DNA of 64,000 bases from Mogibacterium sp. (GTDB lineage: Bacteria > Bacillota > Clostridia > Peptostreptococcales > Anaerovoracaceae), in the NCBI GenBank assembly GCA_017431685.1, contig JAFRKO010000043.1, positions 58,467-122,466 on the forward strand. The letters run 5' to 3'. Below are positions 42,559 through 51,832 of the stretch, one piece after another; position 1 is the first letter of the stretch, and the number at the start of each line of letters is the position of its first letter. The notes below the pieces were generated by a model. It ran no database searches. It saw only the letters and a program-made list of their open reading frames with translations, and was not told where the DNA came from. The position numbers and the translations under genes were made by a program.

Positions 42559-44103
42559 CTATTCGAGTTCGACCGTCCCCGGCGGTTTGCTGGTGAGGTC
42601 GTAGAATACTCTGTTAACGTGCTCGACCTCATTGACGATCCGTGTCATCACTCTCTGCAGAACATCCCACGGGATCTCGGCAGCAGTTGCCGTCATGAAG
42701 TCTGATGTTATCACTGCTCTCAGTGCAATGGCATGATCATATGTCCTGAAGTCTCCCATGACTCCTACCGTCTGCATGTTTGTGAGAGCCGCATAGTACT
42801 GGCTGATTTCTCCGGCCAGTCCTGCCCTGTCGATCTCTTCTCTGTAGATCGCATCCGCGTCCTGCACGATGCGCACCTTCTCAGCTGTTACGTCTCCTAT
42901 GATTCTGACGCCTAATCCAGGGCCCGGGAAAGGCTGTCTGCTGACAAGGTACTCCGGGAGACCCAGCTCTCGCCCAAGCTGCCTTACCTCATCCTTGAAC
43001 AGCATCCTCAGCGGCTCGATTATCTCCTTGAAGTCAACATAGTCAGGAAGTCCTCCGACATTATGATGTGACTTGATGACCGCAGACTTGCCCAGTCCGC
43101 TCTCGATGATATCCGGATAAATGGTTCCCTGTGCCAGGAAGTCGACCGCACCTATCTTTTTTGACTCCTCTTCGAATACTCTGATAAATTCCTCGCCTAT
43201 TATCTTACGCTTTCTTTCAGGCTCGGTAACGCCTGCGAGTCTGGCATAGAATCTCTCAGCAGCATCTACTCTTACGAAGTTAATGTCGAACTGCCCTTTC
43301 TTTCCAAATATGGCAGAAACTTCATCGGCCTCGTTTTTTCTCATCAGGCCGTGATCAACAAATACGCAGGTAAGCTGAGGGCCTATCGCTTTTGCAAGCA
43401 ATGCGGCTACGACCGATGAATCAACTCCTCCGGACAGGGCGAGCAGGACTTTGCCGTCTCCTACTTTTTCCCTGACAGCAGCGATCTGCGTATCTGCAAA
43501 TGAGTCCATCTGCCAGTCCTGATCGCATCTGCATACATTCAGCACGAAATCTCTTATGAACTCTGCGCCGTGCTCAGTATGATTGACCTCGGGGTGGAAC
43601 TGAACCGCGTAGAAACCTCTGCTGCGGTCTTCCATAGCAGCTACGGGACAGTCATCCGTATGGGCTGTGACATCGAAACCTTCCGGCGGCTCGCTTATAT
43701 AATCTGTGTGGCTCATCCAGCATACATTGACATCGTCCGCAGTCCGGAGAATACCATCCTTGCCGTCGACCACAACTTCTGTACGTCCGTATTCACTGGT
43801 AGGAGCCGACTCTATCTTTCCTCCGAGTCTGTATGCCATAAGCTGTGCCCCATAGCAGATACCGAGTATTGGAACGCCAAGTTCGAAAATACCGTCATCT
43901 ATCGATGGAGCATTCTCACCGTAGGCGCTCTGCGGCCCTCCTGTAAAAATGATGCCCTTAGGATCGAATCTCTTTATCCCGTCAGGATCTATGGACTCAT
44001 ATCCCCTGATCTCTGAATATACCCCGCATTCCCTTACTCTTCTGGCGATCAGCTGATTGTACTGCCCGCCGAAATCTACTATAAGGATCCTGTTCTCTGC
44101 CAT
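42559..44103 (-). CDS. guaA: GMP synthase, glutamine-hydrolysing (full length)
   Basis: The 514-residue protein has the class I glutaminase triad (GICYGAQ with Cys83; FHPEVNH with His170 and Glu172), the ATP-pyrophosphatase loop SGGVDSS (224-230) and the C-terminal dimerisation domain ending in a CELE-like tail (GTVELE). It converts XMP, glutamine and ATP to GMP. Its start lies 14 bases after metY, behind AGGAGG, so the genes are co-transcribed. A second, glutaminase-less synthetase is encoded at 59680. The 3' end closely resembles the att site of the element in that second copy. Confidence 0.96.
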   Translation of the reverse strand: MAENRILIVDFGGQYNQLIARRVRECGVYSEIRGYESIDPDGIKRFDPKGIIFTGGPQSAYGENAPSIDDGIFELGVPILGICYGAQLMAYRLGGKIESAPTSEYGRTEVVVDGKDGILRTADDVNVCWMSHTDYISEPPEGFDVTAHTDDCPVAAMEDRSRGFYAVQFHPEVNHTEHGAEFIRDFVLNVCRCDQDWQMDSFADTQIAAVREKVGDGKVLLALSGGVDSSVVAALLAKAIGPQLTCVFVDHGLMRKNEADEVSAIFGKKGQFDINFVRVDAAERFYARLAGVTEPERKRKIIGEEFIRVFEEESKKIGAVDFLAQGTIYPDIIESGLGKSAVIKSHHNVGGLPDYVDFKEIIEPLRMLFKDEVRQLGRELGLPEYLVSRQPFPGPGLGVRIIGDVTAEKVRIVQDADAIYREEIDRAGLAGEISQYYAALTNMQTVGVMGDFRTYDHAIALRAVITSDFMTATAAEIPWDVLQRVMTRIVNEVEHVNRVFYDLTSKPPGTVELE

Positions 44104-44117
44104 GGAATTCCTCCTGC

Positions 44118-45395
44118 CTAAAACTCAAGTGCCTGTTTTATATCTTCAATAAGGTCTTCTTTATCTTCAAGTCCGCACGACATTCTAACAAGTCCTGCAG
44201 GAATACCTGCAGCCTGCAGCTGTTCGTCTGTCATCTGACGGTGTGTTGATGTAGCCGGATTCAGACAGCATGTCCTTGCATCAGCAACATGAGTCTCGAT
44301 CGCAGCGAGTCTCAGACGTCCCATGAACTTCTCTGCAGACTGTCTGTCTCCAAGTTCGAATGAAACGACTCCGCATCCGCCATCAGGCATATATTTTCTG
44401 GCGATCTCATAGTAAGGATCTCCCGGAAGTCCTGAATAGCTGACCTTCTTCACCTTAGGATGCTCATTCAGGAACTCTGCGACCGCCTGCCCGTTCTCTA
44501 CGTGCTTAGGCATGCGCACATGAAGTGATTCGAGTCCCAAATTAAGCAGGAAAGCGTTCTGTGGTGACTGGATGCTGCCGAAGTCTCTCATCAGCTGTGA
44601 AGTCGCCTTTGTTATAAATGCGCCTTCATTTCCGAATTTCTCTGCATAAATGATGCCATGATAGGAATCATCAGGAGTCGTGAGACCCGGGAATTTGTCC
44701 TTATGTGCCATCCAGTCAAACCTGCCTGAATCAACAATAGCTCCGCCGACTGCAGCTCCGTGTCCATCAAGGTACTTGGTAGTTGAATGTGTAACGATAT
44801 CCGCGCCCCATTCGATCGGTCTGCAGTTGACCGGGGTCGGGAAAGTATTATCTACGATCAGTGGTACACCATGATCATGTGCAGCCCTGGCGAATTTCTC
44901 GATATCCAGAACTGTCAGTGCCGGATTCGCTATTGTCTCGCCGAAAACCGCTTTTGTATTATCCTGAAATGCCGCCGCCAGCTCCTCTTCAGTGCAATCA
45001 GGAGAAACGAAAGTCGCAGTAATGCCCATCTTTGCCATGGTCACTGAGATAAGATTGAAAGTTCCTCCGTAAATCGATGCGGATGAAACGATGTGGTCTC
45101 CTGATTCACAGATATTGAACAGAGCAAAGAAGTTAGCTGCCTGTCCGGATGATGTGAGCATAGCTGCTGTGCCGCCCTCAAGAACTGCGAGCTTGGCTGC
45201 AACCATGTCATTGGTCGGGTTCTGAAGTCTTGTGTAGAAATAACCTGATGCCTCCAGATCAAACAGCTTGCCCATATCCTCACTGGTATCATACTTGAAA
45301 GTAGTTGACTGTATGATTGGAATCTGCCTTGGTTCTCCGTTACCCGGTGTATAGCCTGCCTGTACACATTGTGTACCGAGTTTATAGTCTTTCAT
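44118..45395 (-). CDS. metY: O-acetylhomoserine sulfhydrylase (aminocarboxypropyltransferase)
   Basis: The 425-residue protein is a Cys/Met-metabolism PLP enzyme: [34 protein letters not shown] (PLP lysine in the STTKY motif) and [10 protein letters not shown] near the end. It makes homocysteine from O-acetylhomoserine and sulfide. Divergent from metA, with which it forms the acetyl pathway. A promoter (45432-45460) precedes the start; guaA follows 14 bases later. Confidence 0.95.
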   Translation of the reverse strand: MKDYKLGTQCVQAGYTPGNGEPRQIPIIQSTTFKYDTSEDMGKLFDLEASGYFYTRLQNPTNDMVAAKLAVLEGGTAAMLTSSGQAANFFALFNICESGDHIVSSASIYGGTFNLISVTMAKMGITATFVSPDCTEEELAAAFQDNTKAVFGETIANPALTVLDIEKFARAAHDHGVPLIVDNTFPTPVNCRPIEWGADIVTHSTTKYLDGHGAAVGGAIVDSGRFDWMAHKDKFPGLTTPDDSYHGIIYAEKFGNEGAFITKATSQLMRDFGSIQSPQNAFLLNLGLESLHVRMPKHVENGQAVAEFLNEHPKVKKVSYSGLPGDPYYEIARKYMPDGGCGVVSFELGDRQSAEKFMGRLRLAAIETHVADARTCCLNPATSTHRQMTDEQLQAAGIPAGLVRMSCGLEDKEDLIEDIKQALEF

Positions 45396-45431
45396 ATTCC
45401 CTTTATACCTCCTTTTTGTACCATAATAAAA

Positions 45432-45460
45432 ATCTTACTGAAAAAAACATTATCCTGCAA
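45432..45460 (-). promoter_or_regulatory. Promoter of the metY-guaA unit
   Basis: On the minus strand TTGCAG and TAAGAT are 17 bases apart. No S-box or other methionine riboswitch is seen in the metY-metA intergenic region. Confidence 0.5.
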
Positions 45461-45494
45461 GTGAACAAACTCTGTTTTTCTCTTCAAATATCAT

Positions 45495-45523
45495 TTGACA
45501 GTATGTCGGGAGGCATATATCAT
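45495..45523 (+). promoter_or_regulatory. Promoter of metA
   Basis: TTGACA and TATCAT are separated by 17 bases. The metA start is about 84 bases further, leaving room for a leader. Confidence 0.7.
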
Positions 45524-45578
45524 AATTAATCATGCTTAACCATATCAGGCATGCTCTTACACGATTCAGTCATTGTAT

Positions 45579-45595
45579 TTCCCGCCTCGCGGGAA
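45579..45595 (+). promoter_or_regulatory. Hairpin immediately upstream of the metA ribosome site
   Basis: TTCCCGC and GCGGGAA form a 7-bp stem with a 3-base loop. The AGGAG of metA begins at about 45597, so the stem can shield it. It may modulate translation or merely stabilise the mRNA. Confidence 0.4.
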
Positions 45596-45607
45596 CAGGA
45601 GACTCAA

Positions 45608-46564
45608 ATGCCGATAAAAATACAGAACGATCTTCCGGTCAAGAAGATACTGGAAGATGAAAACATATTCGTAATGGATGAGAGCCGTGCGGTCTCTCAG
45701 GATATCAGACCGCTGGAGATCGCCATACTCAATCTCATGCCGCTGAAGGAAGATACCGAGCTCGATATACTCAGAGTTCTTTCGAATTTTCCCATACAGC
45801 TCGAGATCACATTCCTTACGACTGCAACTCACCGCGGAAGCCACGTGGATATATCACATCTCAATAAGTTTTATCAGACGTTTGATGATGTCAAACACAG
45901 AAATTTCGATGGACTTATCATCACCGGAGCACCGGTAGAGCATCTGGAATTTGAAGAGGTCAGATACTGGGATGAGCTATGCCGGATATTTGAATGGTCA
46001 AAGACCCATGTATATTCTACATTCCACATCTGCTGGGGAGCTCAGGCAGGACTGTACTACCACTACAGTATAGAGAAGCGTATGCTGCCTGCGAAGCTGA
46101 GTGGTGTGTATCTTCACCGTGTCATTCACAGAAAGAAGATTCTCATGCGGGGAATGGATGACGAGTTTTATGTTCCTCAGTCGAGATATACAGGCCTGGA
46201 TGAAGAAAAAGTCAGAAGCAACCCGGAGCTCTACGTAGTTGCAGACAGCCCTGAAGCAGGAAGCTATCTTATCCTTGCAAACTCATCAAGGCAGGTGTTT
46301 GTTACAGGGCACTCGGAATATGACAGATATGACCTGGATAAAGAGTATAAGCGAGATCTTGCCAAAGGCCTGAACCCTGATATCCCGGTCAACTACTATC
46401 CGGACGATGATCCGACCCAGGAGCCTGTCCTTTCCTGGCGTTCGAGCTCCAACTGCACCTATACCAACTGGCTCAATCTTGTATATCAGGATACTCCGTA
46501 TGATCTTAGCAAGCTGAGGCCTGTCGAAGAAGACAGCTACCTTATAAAAAACACATTGGAATAG
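45608..46564 (+). CDS. metA: Homoserine O-acetyltransferase (MetA family)
   Basis: The 318-residue protein is a MetA-family enzyme with catalytic Cys142 (HICWGAQAG), His235 and Glu237 (GHSEYDRYDL). Residue 111 is Glu (GAPVEHLEFEE); in characterised MetA proteins this position sets acyl-CoA choice, Glu giving acetyl-CoA preference and Gly succinyl-CoA. So acetylation is expected, matching the adjacent metY. The start at 45608 has AGGAG 6 bases upstream; a longer in-frame start would include a hairpin. Confidence 0.95.
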   Translation: MPIKIQNDLPVKKILEDENIFVMDESRAVSQDIRPLEIAILNLMPLKEDTELDILRVLSNFPIQLEITFLTTATHRGSHVDISHLNKFYQTFDDVKHRNFDGLIITGAPVEHLEFEEVRYWDELCRIFEWSKTHVYSTFHICWGAQAGLYYHYSIEKRMLPAKLSGVYLHRVIHRKKILMRGMDDEFYVPQSRYTGLDEEKVRSNPELYVVADSPEAGSYLILANSSRQVFVTGHSEYDRYDLDKEYKRDLAKGLNPDIPVNYYPDDDPTQEPVLSWRSSSNCTYTNWLNLVYQDTPYDLSKLRPVEEDSYLIKNTLE

Positions 46565-46583
46565 TTCGCATAACAGACTATAT

Positions 46584-46620
46584 TAAGAACTCCCGGGATC
46601 CTTTACCCCGGGAGTTCTTA
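46584..46620. terminator. Bidirectional hairpin terminator between metA and the redox operon
   Basis: TAAGAACTCCCGGG and its exact complement (14 bp) enclose a 9-base loop. The T tracts on both sides are short, but its place between two convergent genes fits termination in both directions. Confidence 0.75.
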
Positions 46621-46662
46621 TATTAATTCAGATTGAGCATAGGCTCAACACTTTTGCACTGA

Positions 46663-48171
46663 TCAGTCAGTATCAGCTGAAGCCTGTTCATACAGCTTTG
46701 CCAGGAGATCGGCAGTGACCGACCCCACATGATTGTAAATAACCTTTCCTTTTCGATCGAGAACTATGGTCTGAGGCATGGTCGAGCCTCCCCCGACAGT
46801 GTTCCATACAAGTTTGTCTTTTGTGTCAAGAGCAATGCGCAGGTTATCCCAGCCTTTATCAGCAAGATAGGCAGGTATGTCATCCTTTGACATGGAATTA
46901 TGTACTGCGAGAACAACGGCATCCTCTGCATGCTCTCCGGCAAGTTCGTTGAAATAAGGCAGTTCCTCAACACAAGGGCCGCAATACGTTGCCCACAGGT
47001 TGATAAAGACCACATCCCCCCTGTAATCTCCCAGATGGAATACCTGCCCGTCCGTACATTCTATTGTGAAGTCGGCAAGCTCACCGCCTGCGGCATAGCT
47101 GTCCGTTTCCGTCTCTGCTGCACCGGCAGATCCCGCTGCAGCCTCAGCCTCGCCTGACTTATCCAGCACGTTATACCACAGCAATGCAAATGCCAGAACA
47201 GCGATCGCCACGCCCCACGCTATGCGCTTGCCTTTTGCACGCCTTGCCTCCGAATCGGCCTTGTCATCGGCACATCCGCAGGAAGGAGCTATGAGTGTTA
47301 CCTTGCCTGCCTTAAGCGATATCGCGCCTTGTCTGCAGACATCCATACATTTTGCGCAGCTGACGCATTCATGATCACCAACGTGACGGACATCCATCCT
47401 GCAGTTCATAGCACATGCTCCGCAATGCGTGCATCTGTCTGCGTCTACCTTCACTCCTACTACAGCCAGCTTGTTGAACATGCCGTATATTGCTCCAAGC
47501 GGGCAGATGAACCTGCAGAACGAGCGAAAACAAAACACACAAGCCAGTCCGATCAGGAGCATGATAACGAACTTCCGCGTAAAAAATATACCAAGCATCT
47601 TGAAGAAACTGGCGTTGCCTGGATTGGAAAGCAGTCCCACAGCAGCCTCAAGGGTACCTGCCGGACAAATGAACTTGCAGAATCCCGGCACTGCCTTTCC
47701 ATGCTTAAGCCCGTACCAGAGAGGTATTGATATCGCAAACACTGCCAGAAAGAAGTATTTGAGATACGTAAGTGCATGAGTTGCTTTATTCTTTCTTATC
47801 TTAGGTGTAGGGATCTTGTAAAGGAGCTCCTGTATGAGTCCCATCGGGCATATCCATCCGCATATGGTGCGGCCGAGCATCAGACCCCACAGCATGATTA
47901 TGCCAAACACATAGAATCCTGCCCTGCTTCCGGAGGATGCCAGAGCATTCTGAAGCGAACCAAGGGGACAGGCACCAATTGCAGCCGGGCACGAATAGCA
48001 ATTGAACCCCGGCACGCACATAAGCTTGGTGTTTCCTGTGTATATCTCTCCTTTGATAAAGCCTTTGGCATATGCATTATAAAGAACAGCTGAATACAAC
48101 TGTATCAGTCTGCGCCTGCTCGGGCGGCACTTATCCCACCATAAGTTTTTTTCTGTATCTTTATTATCCAA
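46663..48171 (-). CDS. NapH-like membrane polyferredoxin fused to TlpA-type thioredoxin
   Basis: The 502-residue protein combines a NapH/MauN-like 4Fe-4S membrane module with a thioredoxin. N-terminal cysteines lie in CYSCPAAIGACPLG, CGWICPMG, CKFICPAG, CRFICPLG; several transmembrane helices alternate (about 85-110, 135-155, 195-215); then two ferredoxin sites CTHCGACAMNC and CVSCAKCMDVC, a further helix (about 318-336), an Ala/Glu linker and a TlpA domain with active site ATYCGPC. Inference: it moves electrons from cytosol to extracytoplasmic thiols. It overlaps the upstream small protein by 8 bases. Confidence 0.88.
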   Translation of the reverse strand: MDNKDTEKNLWWDKCRPSRRRLIQLYSAVLYNAYAKGFIKGEIYTGNTKLMCVPGFNCYSCPAAIGACPLGSLQNALASSGSRAGFYVFGIIMLWGLMLGRTICGWICPMGLIQELLYKIPTPKIRKNKATHALTYLKYFFLAVFAISIPLWYGLKHGKAVPGFCKFICPAGTLEAAVGLLSNPGNASFFKMLGIFFTRKFVIMLLIGLACVFCFRSFCRFICPLGAIYGMFNKLAVVGVKVDADRCTHCGACAMNCRMDVRHVGDHECVSCAKCMDVCRQGAISLKAGKVTLIAPSCGCADDKADSEARRAKGKRIAWGVAIAVLAFALLWYNVLDKSGEAEAAAGSAGAAETETDSYAAGGELADFTIECTDGQVFHLGDYRGDVVFINLWATYCGPCVEELPYFNELAGEHAEDAVVLAVHNSMSKDDIPAYLADKGWDNLRIALDTKDKLVWNTVGGGSTMPQTIVLDRKGKVIYNHVGSVTADLLAKLYEQASADTD

Positions 48172-48640
48172 GACCTATACACTCCGTACAGATATTTACC
48201 GCTTTAATAAGCATATCTTCCATGCTGCCGTTGAAAACACCTGCGATCACGAACAGAACGGCAAATGCAAAGAGAACCAGTCTCAGTATATTAAGCTTCT
48301 TATCATTTACAGAATTGTTTTTGTCTGAAGATGCTGTCTCCCGTTCACTTTTATACAGACTTATCAGTTCAGGATCAGCAACAGGTTTGTCCTGATTTTC
48401 ATCCCGGGCTCCTATGACCACAGCTGCAATATTTGCAGCAACAGCAAGCAGCAGTACAGGCAGATATCTTCCGAATACTGCAGCTGCTTTCTCCCTTGTG
48501 TATATCCATACTTCAGGATGACCCTGTGCCTGATAGGCATAACCCTCCAGGTAGATGTGTATGGCGGCTGCCGCCATAAGCATCACCCATAGTATGCACA
48601 GAGCGGACTGTATGTATAAAATCAGCTTCTTTTTATCCAT
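48164..48640 (-). CDS. CD1871A-like small membrane protein with C-terminal CxxC
   Basis: The 158-residue protein has membrane helices (about 8-28, 57-77 and 117-137) and ends with AVNICTECIGLG, the CXXC tail of the CD1871A family. It lies between two TlpA/ferredoxin redox genes. The C-terminal cysteine pair may be a redox or metal site at the membrane. The stop codon falls inside the NapH-like gene start region. Family length is usually shorter, so the N-terminal membrane part is an extension here. Confidence 0.75.
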   Translation of the reverse strand: MDKKKLILYIQSALCILWVMLMAAAAIHIYLEGYAYQAQGHPEVWIYTREKAAAVFGRYLPVLLLAVAANIAAVVIGARDENQDKPVADPELISLYKSERETASSDKNNSVNDKKLNILRLVLFAFAVLFVIAGVFNGSMEDMLIKAVNICTECIGLG

Positions 48641-48669
48641 ATAAGGTCTCCTGATGACCGATTCCGCTT

Positions 48670-49518
48670 TTACTTTACCGGCAGCATAATAACTGTCGAG
48701 CCCGTACCGGACTGTATTTCTCCCGTGCCATCTATACTATGGCCGTCAGGTACACTTGTGACTTTTACTTTCATGTCTTCAGGCTTATCCATGAAAAGGT
48801 CATATCTTCCGCCTTCACCGGTTGTATATGTCTGTGTTCCGGACTCAGAAGTAACTGTGAATTCGACTCCCGGGATGAGTTCCTTGCTGCTGGCAGCATA
48901 GAAAGTATAATATGCAAGCTGTCTTTCCTGATAATCATCCCCAATGAATGTCGTGACTATCCTCTCAAAAGTCTCAGCATCAGGTATTGATCCGATCCTG
49001 CACATTCCGATCTTGCCGTTGCGGTCGATGACAAGAGTCGTAGGGTAAGCAGTCGTGGTAATGATCCCCAGACTGTCATTACCCTTCGCTATAGGGAATG
49101 CGAATCCATGTGATTCTGCATATTTCTTCGCGTCATCCTCCGTATCAAGTTTGTCGATATCAAGTGCGATCATGCCCATCTTATCCTGATACTTCTGATA
49201 GACAGAATCCATCTCAGGGAACTCCTTTTCACAAGGTTTGCACCACGTTGCGAACAGCACCACAACGAGAGCTTCCTTTCCCTCTAGCAGACTGCTCATG
49301 CTTACAGTCTCCCCATCAGTCGTGGTGACCTCGAAATCCGGAGATTTCTGGCCGGTCAGGGTATCATGATGTGCAGCATCATTTAACTTTTTTATATCTT
49401 CCTCGTGTGTTTTATACCATATGAATCCCGCCAGTACGATTCCGATGATCAGTACCAGCAAAATGATAAGAGCCGTTTTCAGGCATCCGCCCTTCTTTTT
49501 CTTTTTTCCCTGTTCCAT
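48670..49518 (-). CDS. Membrane-anchored TlpA/ResA-like thioredoxin with C-terminal Cna/SpaA-like domain
   Basis: The 282-residue protein has a Lys-rich N-terminus, one anchor helix (about 14-34), a TlpA/AhpC-type thioredoxin fold with active site ATWCKPC (about 90-96) and YPTTLVIDRNGKI, then a C-terminal beta-sandwich (from about 205) resembling a prealbumin-like or SpaA repeat (GVEFTVTSESG, GGRYDLFM). It is part of the four-gene redox operon, 29 bases before the CD1871A-like gene. It is probably an extracytoplasmic thiol oxidoreductase. Confidence 0.87.
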   Translation of the reverse strand: MEQGKKKKKGGCLKTALIILLVLIIGIVLAGFIWYKTHEEDIKKLNDAAHHDTLTGQKSPDFEVTTTDGETVSMSSLLEGKEALVVVLFATWCKPCEKEFPEMDSVYQKYQDKMGMIALDIDKLDTEDDAKKYAESHGFAFPIAKGNDSLGIITTTAYPTTLVIDRNGKIGMCRIGSIPDAETFERIVTTFIGDDYQERQLAYYTFYAASSKELIPGVEFTVTSESGTQTYTTGEGGRYDLFMDKPEDMKVKVTSVPDGHSIDGTGEIQSGTGSTVIMLPVK

Positions 49519-49561
49519 ATTACTACCTGCCTATAGCCTGGATACATAAATACTCCGGTTT

Positions 49562-49921
49562 TTACTTAGCTGTATTTATGGTTATATTCACGTCACCGTA
49601 TGATTCAGGAGCTGAATACTCGGTCTCATCTTCAGCGAAACCTTCCGGTACAGAATAGACATGAACTGTATAAATACCCTCAGAGGCATCAAAAGTCGCG
49701 ATGCCGTTGGTATCTGTCTCTTCCATCTGACATGCTGCATCGGAACATAACTGTACCATGACCCCTGCCACAGGTGCACCGGATTCATCGCATGTGATCA
49801 CGCGATATACATTGCCCGGATTTTCAGGTATCGACGATGCCGCCTTATCTACGCCGCCTCTGCATGCTGAGAGCATAACAAGGCTCAGGCAGATAATCAA
49901 CAACCCAACTATCTTTTTCAT
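49562..49921 (-). CDS. Small lipoprotein with Cna/SpaA-like domain
   Basis: The 119-residue protein has a lipobox LSAC (about 17-20) after a short hydrophobic segment, so it is a membrane lipoprotein. The mature part is a beta-sandwich (VYRVITCDESGAPVAGVMVQLC, then DTNGIATFD) like the C-terminal domain of the next gene. It is the first gene of the redox operon. Its two cysteines in QLCSDAACQ could be a disulfide. No specific function recognised. Confidence 0.75.
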   Translation of the reverse strand: MKKIVGLLIICLSLVMLSACRGGVDKAASSIPENPGNVYRVITCDESGAPVAGVMVQLCSDAACQMEETDTNGIATFDASEGIYTVHVYSVPEGFAEDETEYSAPESYGDVNITINTAK

Positions 49922-49962
49922 AATACCTCTCCCCTCAGATAACCATACATCTGAAATGTTTT

Positions 49963-49968
49963 ATTATA
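49963..49968 (-). promoter_or_regulatory. Possible -10 box of the redox operon
   Basis: TATAAT on the minus strand lies 42 bases above the lipoprotein start; the -35 region (GCCAAC at 17-base spacing) is weak. Confidence 0.35.
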
Positions 49969-50092
49969 AGAGTCCTGTTGTATCTGTTGGCCTTAATAGT
50001 TAACAATTTTTTCCATTTTAGCATAGACCTCTGCTTTGCATCCTTCCCTTTTCCATTCTTCTCATAAGCAGATTCTCCTTCTTGTGTTGTCT

Positions 50093-51004
50093 CTACATCA
50101 GATATTTGATGAATGCCTGTTCGCGGTCAGTCAGTCTGTAGCCGCGGGTTGTTATATAGTGTGCTTCGAGGTAAAGTTCGGCGTCGCTGATCGACAGGAT
50201 AATGAATCCGTCTTCCTTCAGTGCTTTGACGCCGGCAGAAGCAGGTTTTGCTGATTTACCTTCAAGAACTGGGTTTGATAAAACAGAGAGATAGTTTCCG
50301 CTCCTGATAGCGTCATTGAATCCCGCCCGGTCCGATACTCTGAGCACCCGATTGTGTTCCGTAAGACCAATGTGCGTGGCCAGAAAACTCTGGGAGCTCT
50401 CGTCCGCAAACGCGACATACGGATATGTTCTCATTTCAGATATTGTGACTGTCTGTCTGGATGCCAGAGGGTGCCTGGCCGAAACGACTGCATGAAGGCG
50501 GACAGAATCGTACAGAAGGAAGTGCGTCAGCCCGAGTTCCCGCAGTTTCTCAAAGTATTTTTCCCTCTTTTCTCCCGGAAAAACGATGATACCAAGGCTA
50601 CTGTCGCGGTTTACGACAGCATCCATTATCTCAAAATTTCCCATCTCGCGGAAAGCGTCGTCCGCATCTTCATTTGATTCTGCGCGGAAATCGAGAAAAC
50701 GCCGCATAAAAAAAGTCGAATAGTATGTTGCCACCCGGAGGCCTTTGCTTCTTTGTATCCCAATACTATTGATTGCTCTGAGTTCTTCCATGATAACGCG
50801 GGCACGGTTGATGAACTCACTGCCGTTTTCGGTCAGCGCAATACCTGTCTTAGTCCGTATGAAAATCTCATATCCCAACTCTTCTTCAAGTGATTTTATT
50901 ATTCCGCTAAGGTATGGCTGCGATACTCCCAGATCGGCAGCAGCCCGGTTCATGGAGCCGCATCGCGCTATCTCGATCGCGCACTCAATGTGTCTGAAAG
51001 TCAT
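50093..51004 (-). CDS. LysR-family transcriptional regulator
   Basis: The 303-residue protein has a typical LysR N-terminal helix-turn-helix (FRHIECAIEIARCGSMNRAAADLGVSQPY, shown here in parts) with YLSGIIKSLEEELGY, and an effector-binding C-domain. The start ATG at 51004 (AAAGGA upstream) gives the usual HTH position; the upstream in-frame extension is unlikely. A palindrome at 51078-51101 probably is its binding site. The target is unclear: no gene on the plus strand follows closely. Confidence 0.92.
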   Translation of the reverse strand: MTFRHIECAIEIARCGSMNRAAADLGVSQPYLSGIIKSLEEELGYEIFIRTKTGIALTENGSEFINRARVIMEELRAINSIGIQRSKGLRVATYYSTFFMRRFLDFRAESNEDADDAFREMGNFEIMDAVVNRDSSLGIIVFPGEKREKYFEKLRELGLTHFLLYDSVRLHAVVSARHPLASRQTVTISEMRTYPYVAFADESSQSFLATHIGLTEHNRVLRVSDRAGFNDAIRSGNYLSVLSNPVLEGKSAKPASAGVKALKEDGFIILSISDAELYLEAHYITTRGYRLTDREQAFIKYLM

Positions 51005-51077
51005 TATATTATCCTTTGGCTTCAACTGCGCTTTCAAATAGATGAAAGACTTATATCATACTTATGTTTAAAACTCA

Positions 51078-51101
51078 TGATATAACAATTTAGTTATATC
51101 A
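51078..51101. promoter_or_regulatory. LysR-type palindrome
   Basis: TGATATAAC and GTTATATCA (9 bp each, 6-base centre) form a perfect dyad matching the T-N11-A pattern of LysR boxes. It is 74 bases above the LysR start codon, consistent with autoregulation. Confidence 0.65.
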
Positions 51102-51421
51102 GCAAAGCTTTTTGAGATTATCACATATTTTTCTTCTCATATACAATCTCAATTGTGGGGGAACGCTACCCCTTCCGATCCCTCACTGAAAGGCTGACCT
51201 TTCCCTCTCACACTTATGCGGGAGCGGTTTTCAACTACCGCTCTCATAACAGGGGATTCACCAATGGCTCGGTGGGTTTTGGCAATGATTTGTCACCGGA
51301 TGCGTCTCTTTGGTCTGCCTCATGTTACAGAGCGCATCCGGCGATCTCTAACTCTCCTGTCATGTTTATTATCTGCAGTACAGTAATCAACTATTGTGCT
51401 GCTGTTATACTATAATCTGCG
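51102..51421. other. Non-coding structured stretch between LysR gene and candidate small RNA
   Basis: No convincing coding frame. It contains a GC-rich GGGG/CCCC arm pair near 51155, a GAGCGG/CCGCTC hairpin near 51225-51245, and a perfect CCGGATGCG/CGCATCCGG dyad (51296-51304 and 51333-51341) without a T run. TATAAT at 51411-51416 is a possible -10 box for the next RNA. Confidence 0.4.
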
Positions 51422-51556
51422 CGGTGCTGAAGAAGGTAAACGCTGGCCTCCACGCAACCATGTTTCTGACTTCTGGAAAACACCTTCTTCTTCAAATAGG
51501 CACCGGGGCGGTTCATCGGCAGCAGTTAGATGCCGGCAGGACCGCCCCCTCTTTTT
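51422..51556 (+). ncRNA. Candidate orphan small RNA with terminator
   Basis: A TATAAT box at 51411-51416 precedes nested stems CGGTGC/GCACCG (51422-51427 with 51500-51505) and GAAGAAGGT/ACCTTCTTC (51429-51437 with 51482-51490). They are followed by a terminator-like stem GGGGCGGT/ACCGCCCC (51505-51512 with 51541-51548) and CTCTTTTT. No open frame is supported. The nested complementarity and the terminator support an RNA gene of about 135 bases; its class is unknown. Confidence 0.45.
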
Positions 51557-51595
51557 CCGTGATGCTTTCTTGCCATCATCCTGTTATCTGCACTG

Positions 51596-51634
51596 AAAAG
51601 GACTTCAGGAGAAGAAACCTCTCCTGAAGTCCTT
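51596..51634 (-). terminator. Rho-independent terminator formerly downstream of the synthetase-only guaA
   Basis: AAGGACTTCAGGAGA and its complement (15 bp, 7-base loop) run into TTTT on the minus strand. Before the element inserted, it would have lain directly after guaA (59680), since the left att copy rebuilds the guaA end. Confidence 0.85.
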
Positions 51635-51718
51635 GGTTTGTTGGCTAATTTATGCCTTTGGGACGATAGTGTTTCTTGCCCTTCAGGCTATTTCATGTTG
51701 CCTCGTGACATTTACAAC

Positions 51719-51732
51719 TATTCGAATTCGAT
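51719..51732. repeat. Left attachment-site direct repeat
   Basis: TATTCGAATTCGAT, identical to 59681-59694. On the minus strand it encodes the guaA end with TAG as stop. Confidence 0.85.
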
Positions 51733-51832
51733 ACCGGCAAAGCGTTACTTAACGTATATCAGTTAAGTTTTATGCGTTATTAGCCGGTTTTTTCTCTCAG
51801 TTATACTGTGTCTCTTACCTCTCCGATCTTCT

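Noticed and set aside
45396..45607. Possible SAM (S-box) or T-box riboswitch between metY and metA
   Set aside because: No S-box or T-box core motifs were found; only promoters and one short hairpin are visible.
51130..51560. rnpB, ssrA or SRP RNA in the gene-less region
   Set aside because: None of their conserved core sequences could be found on either strand.
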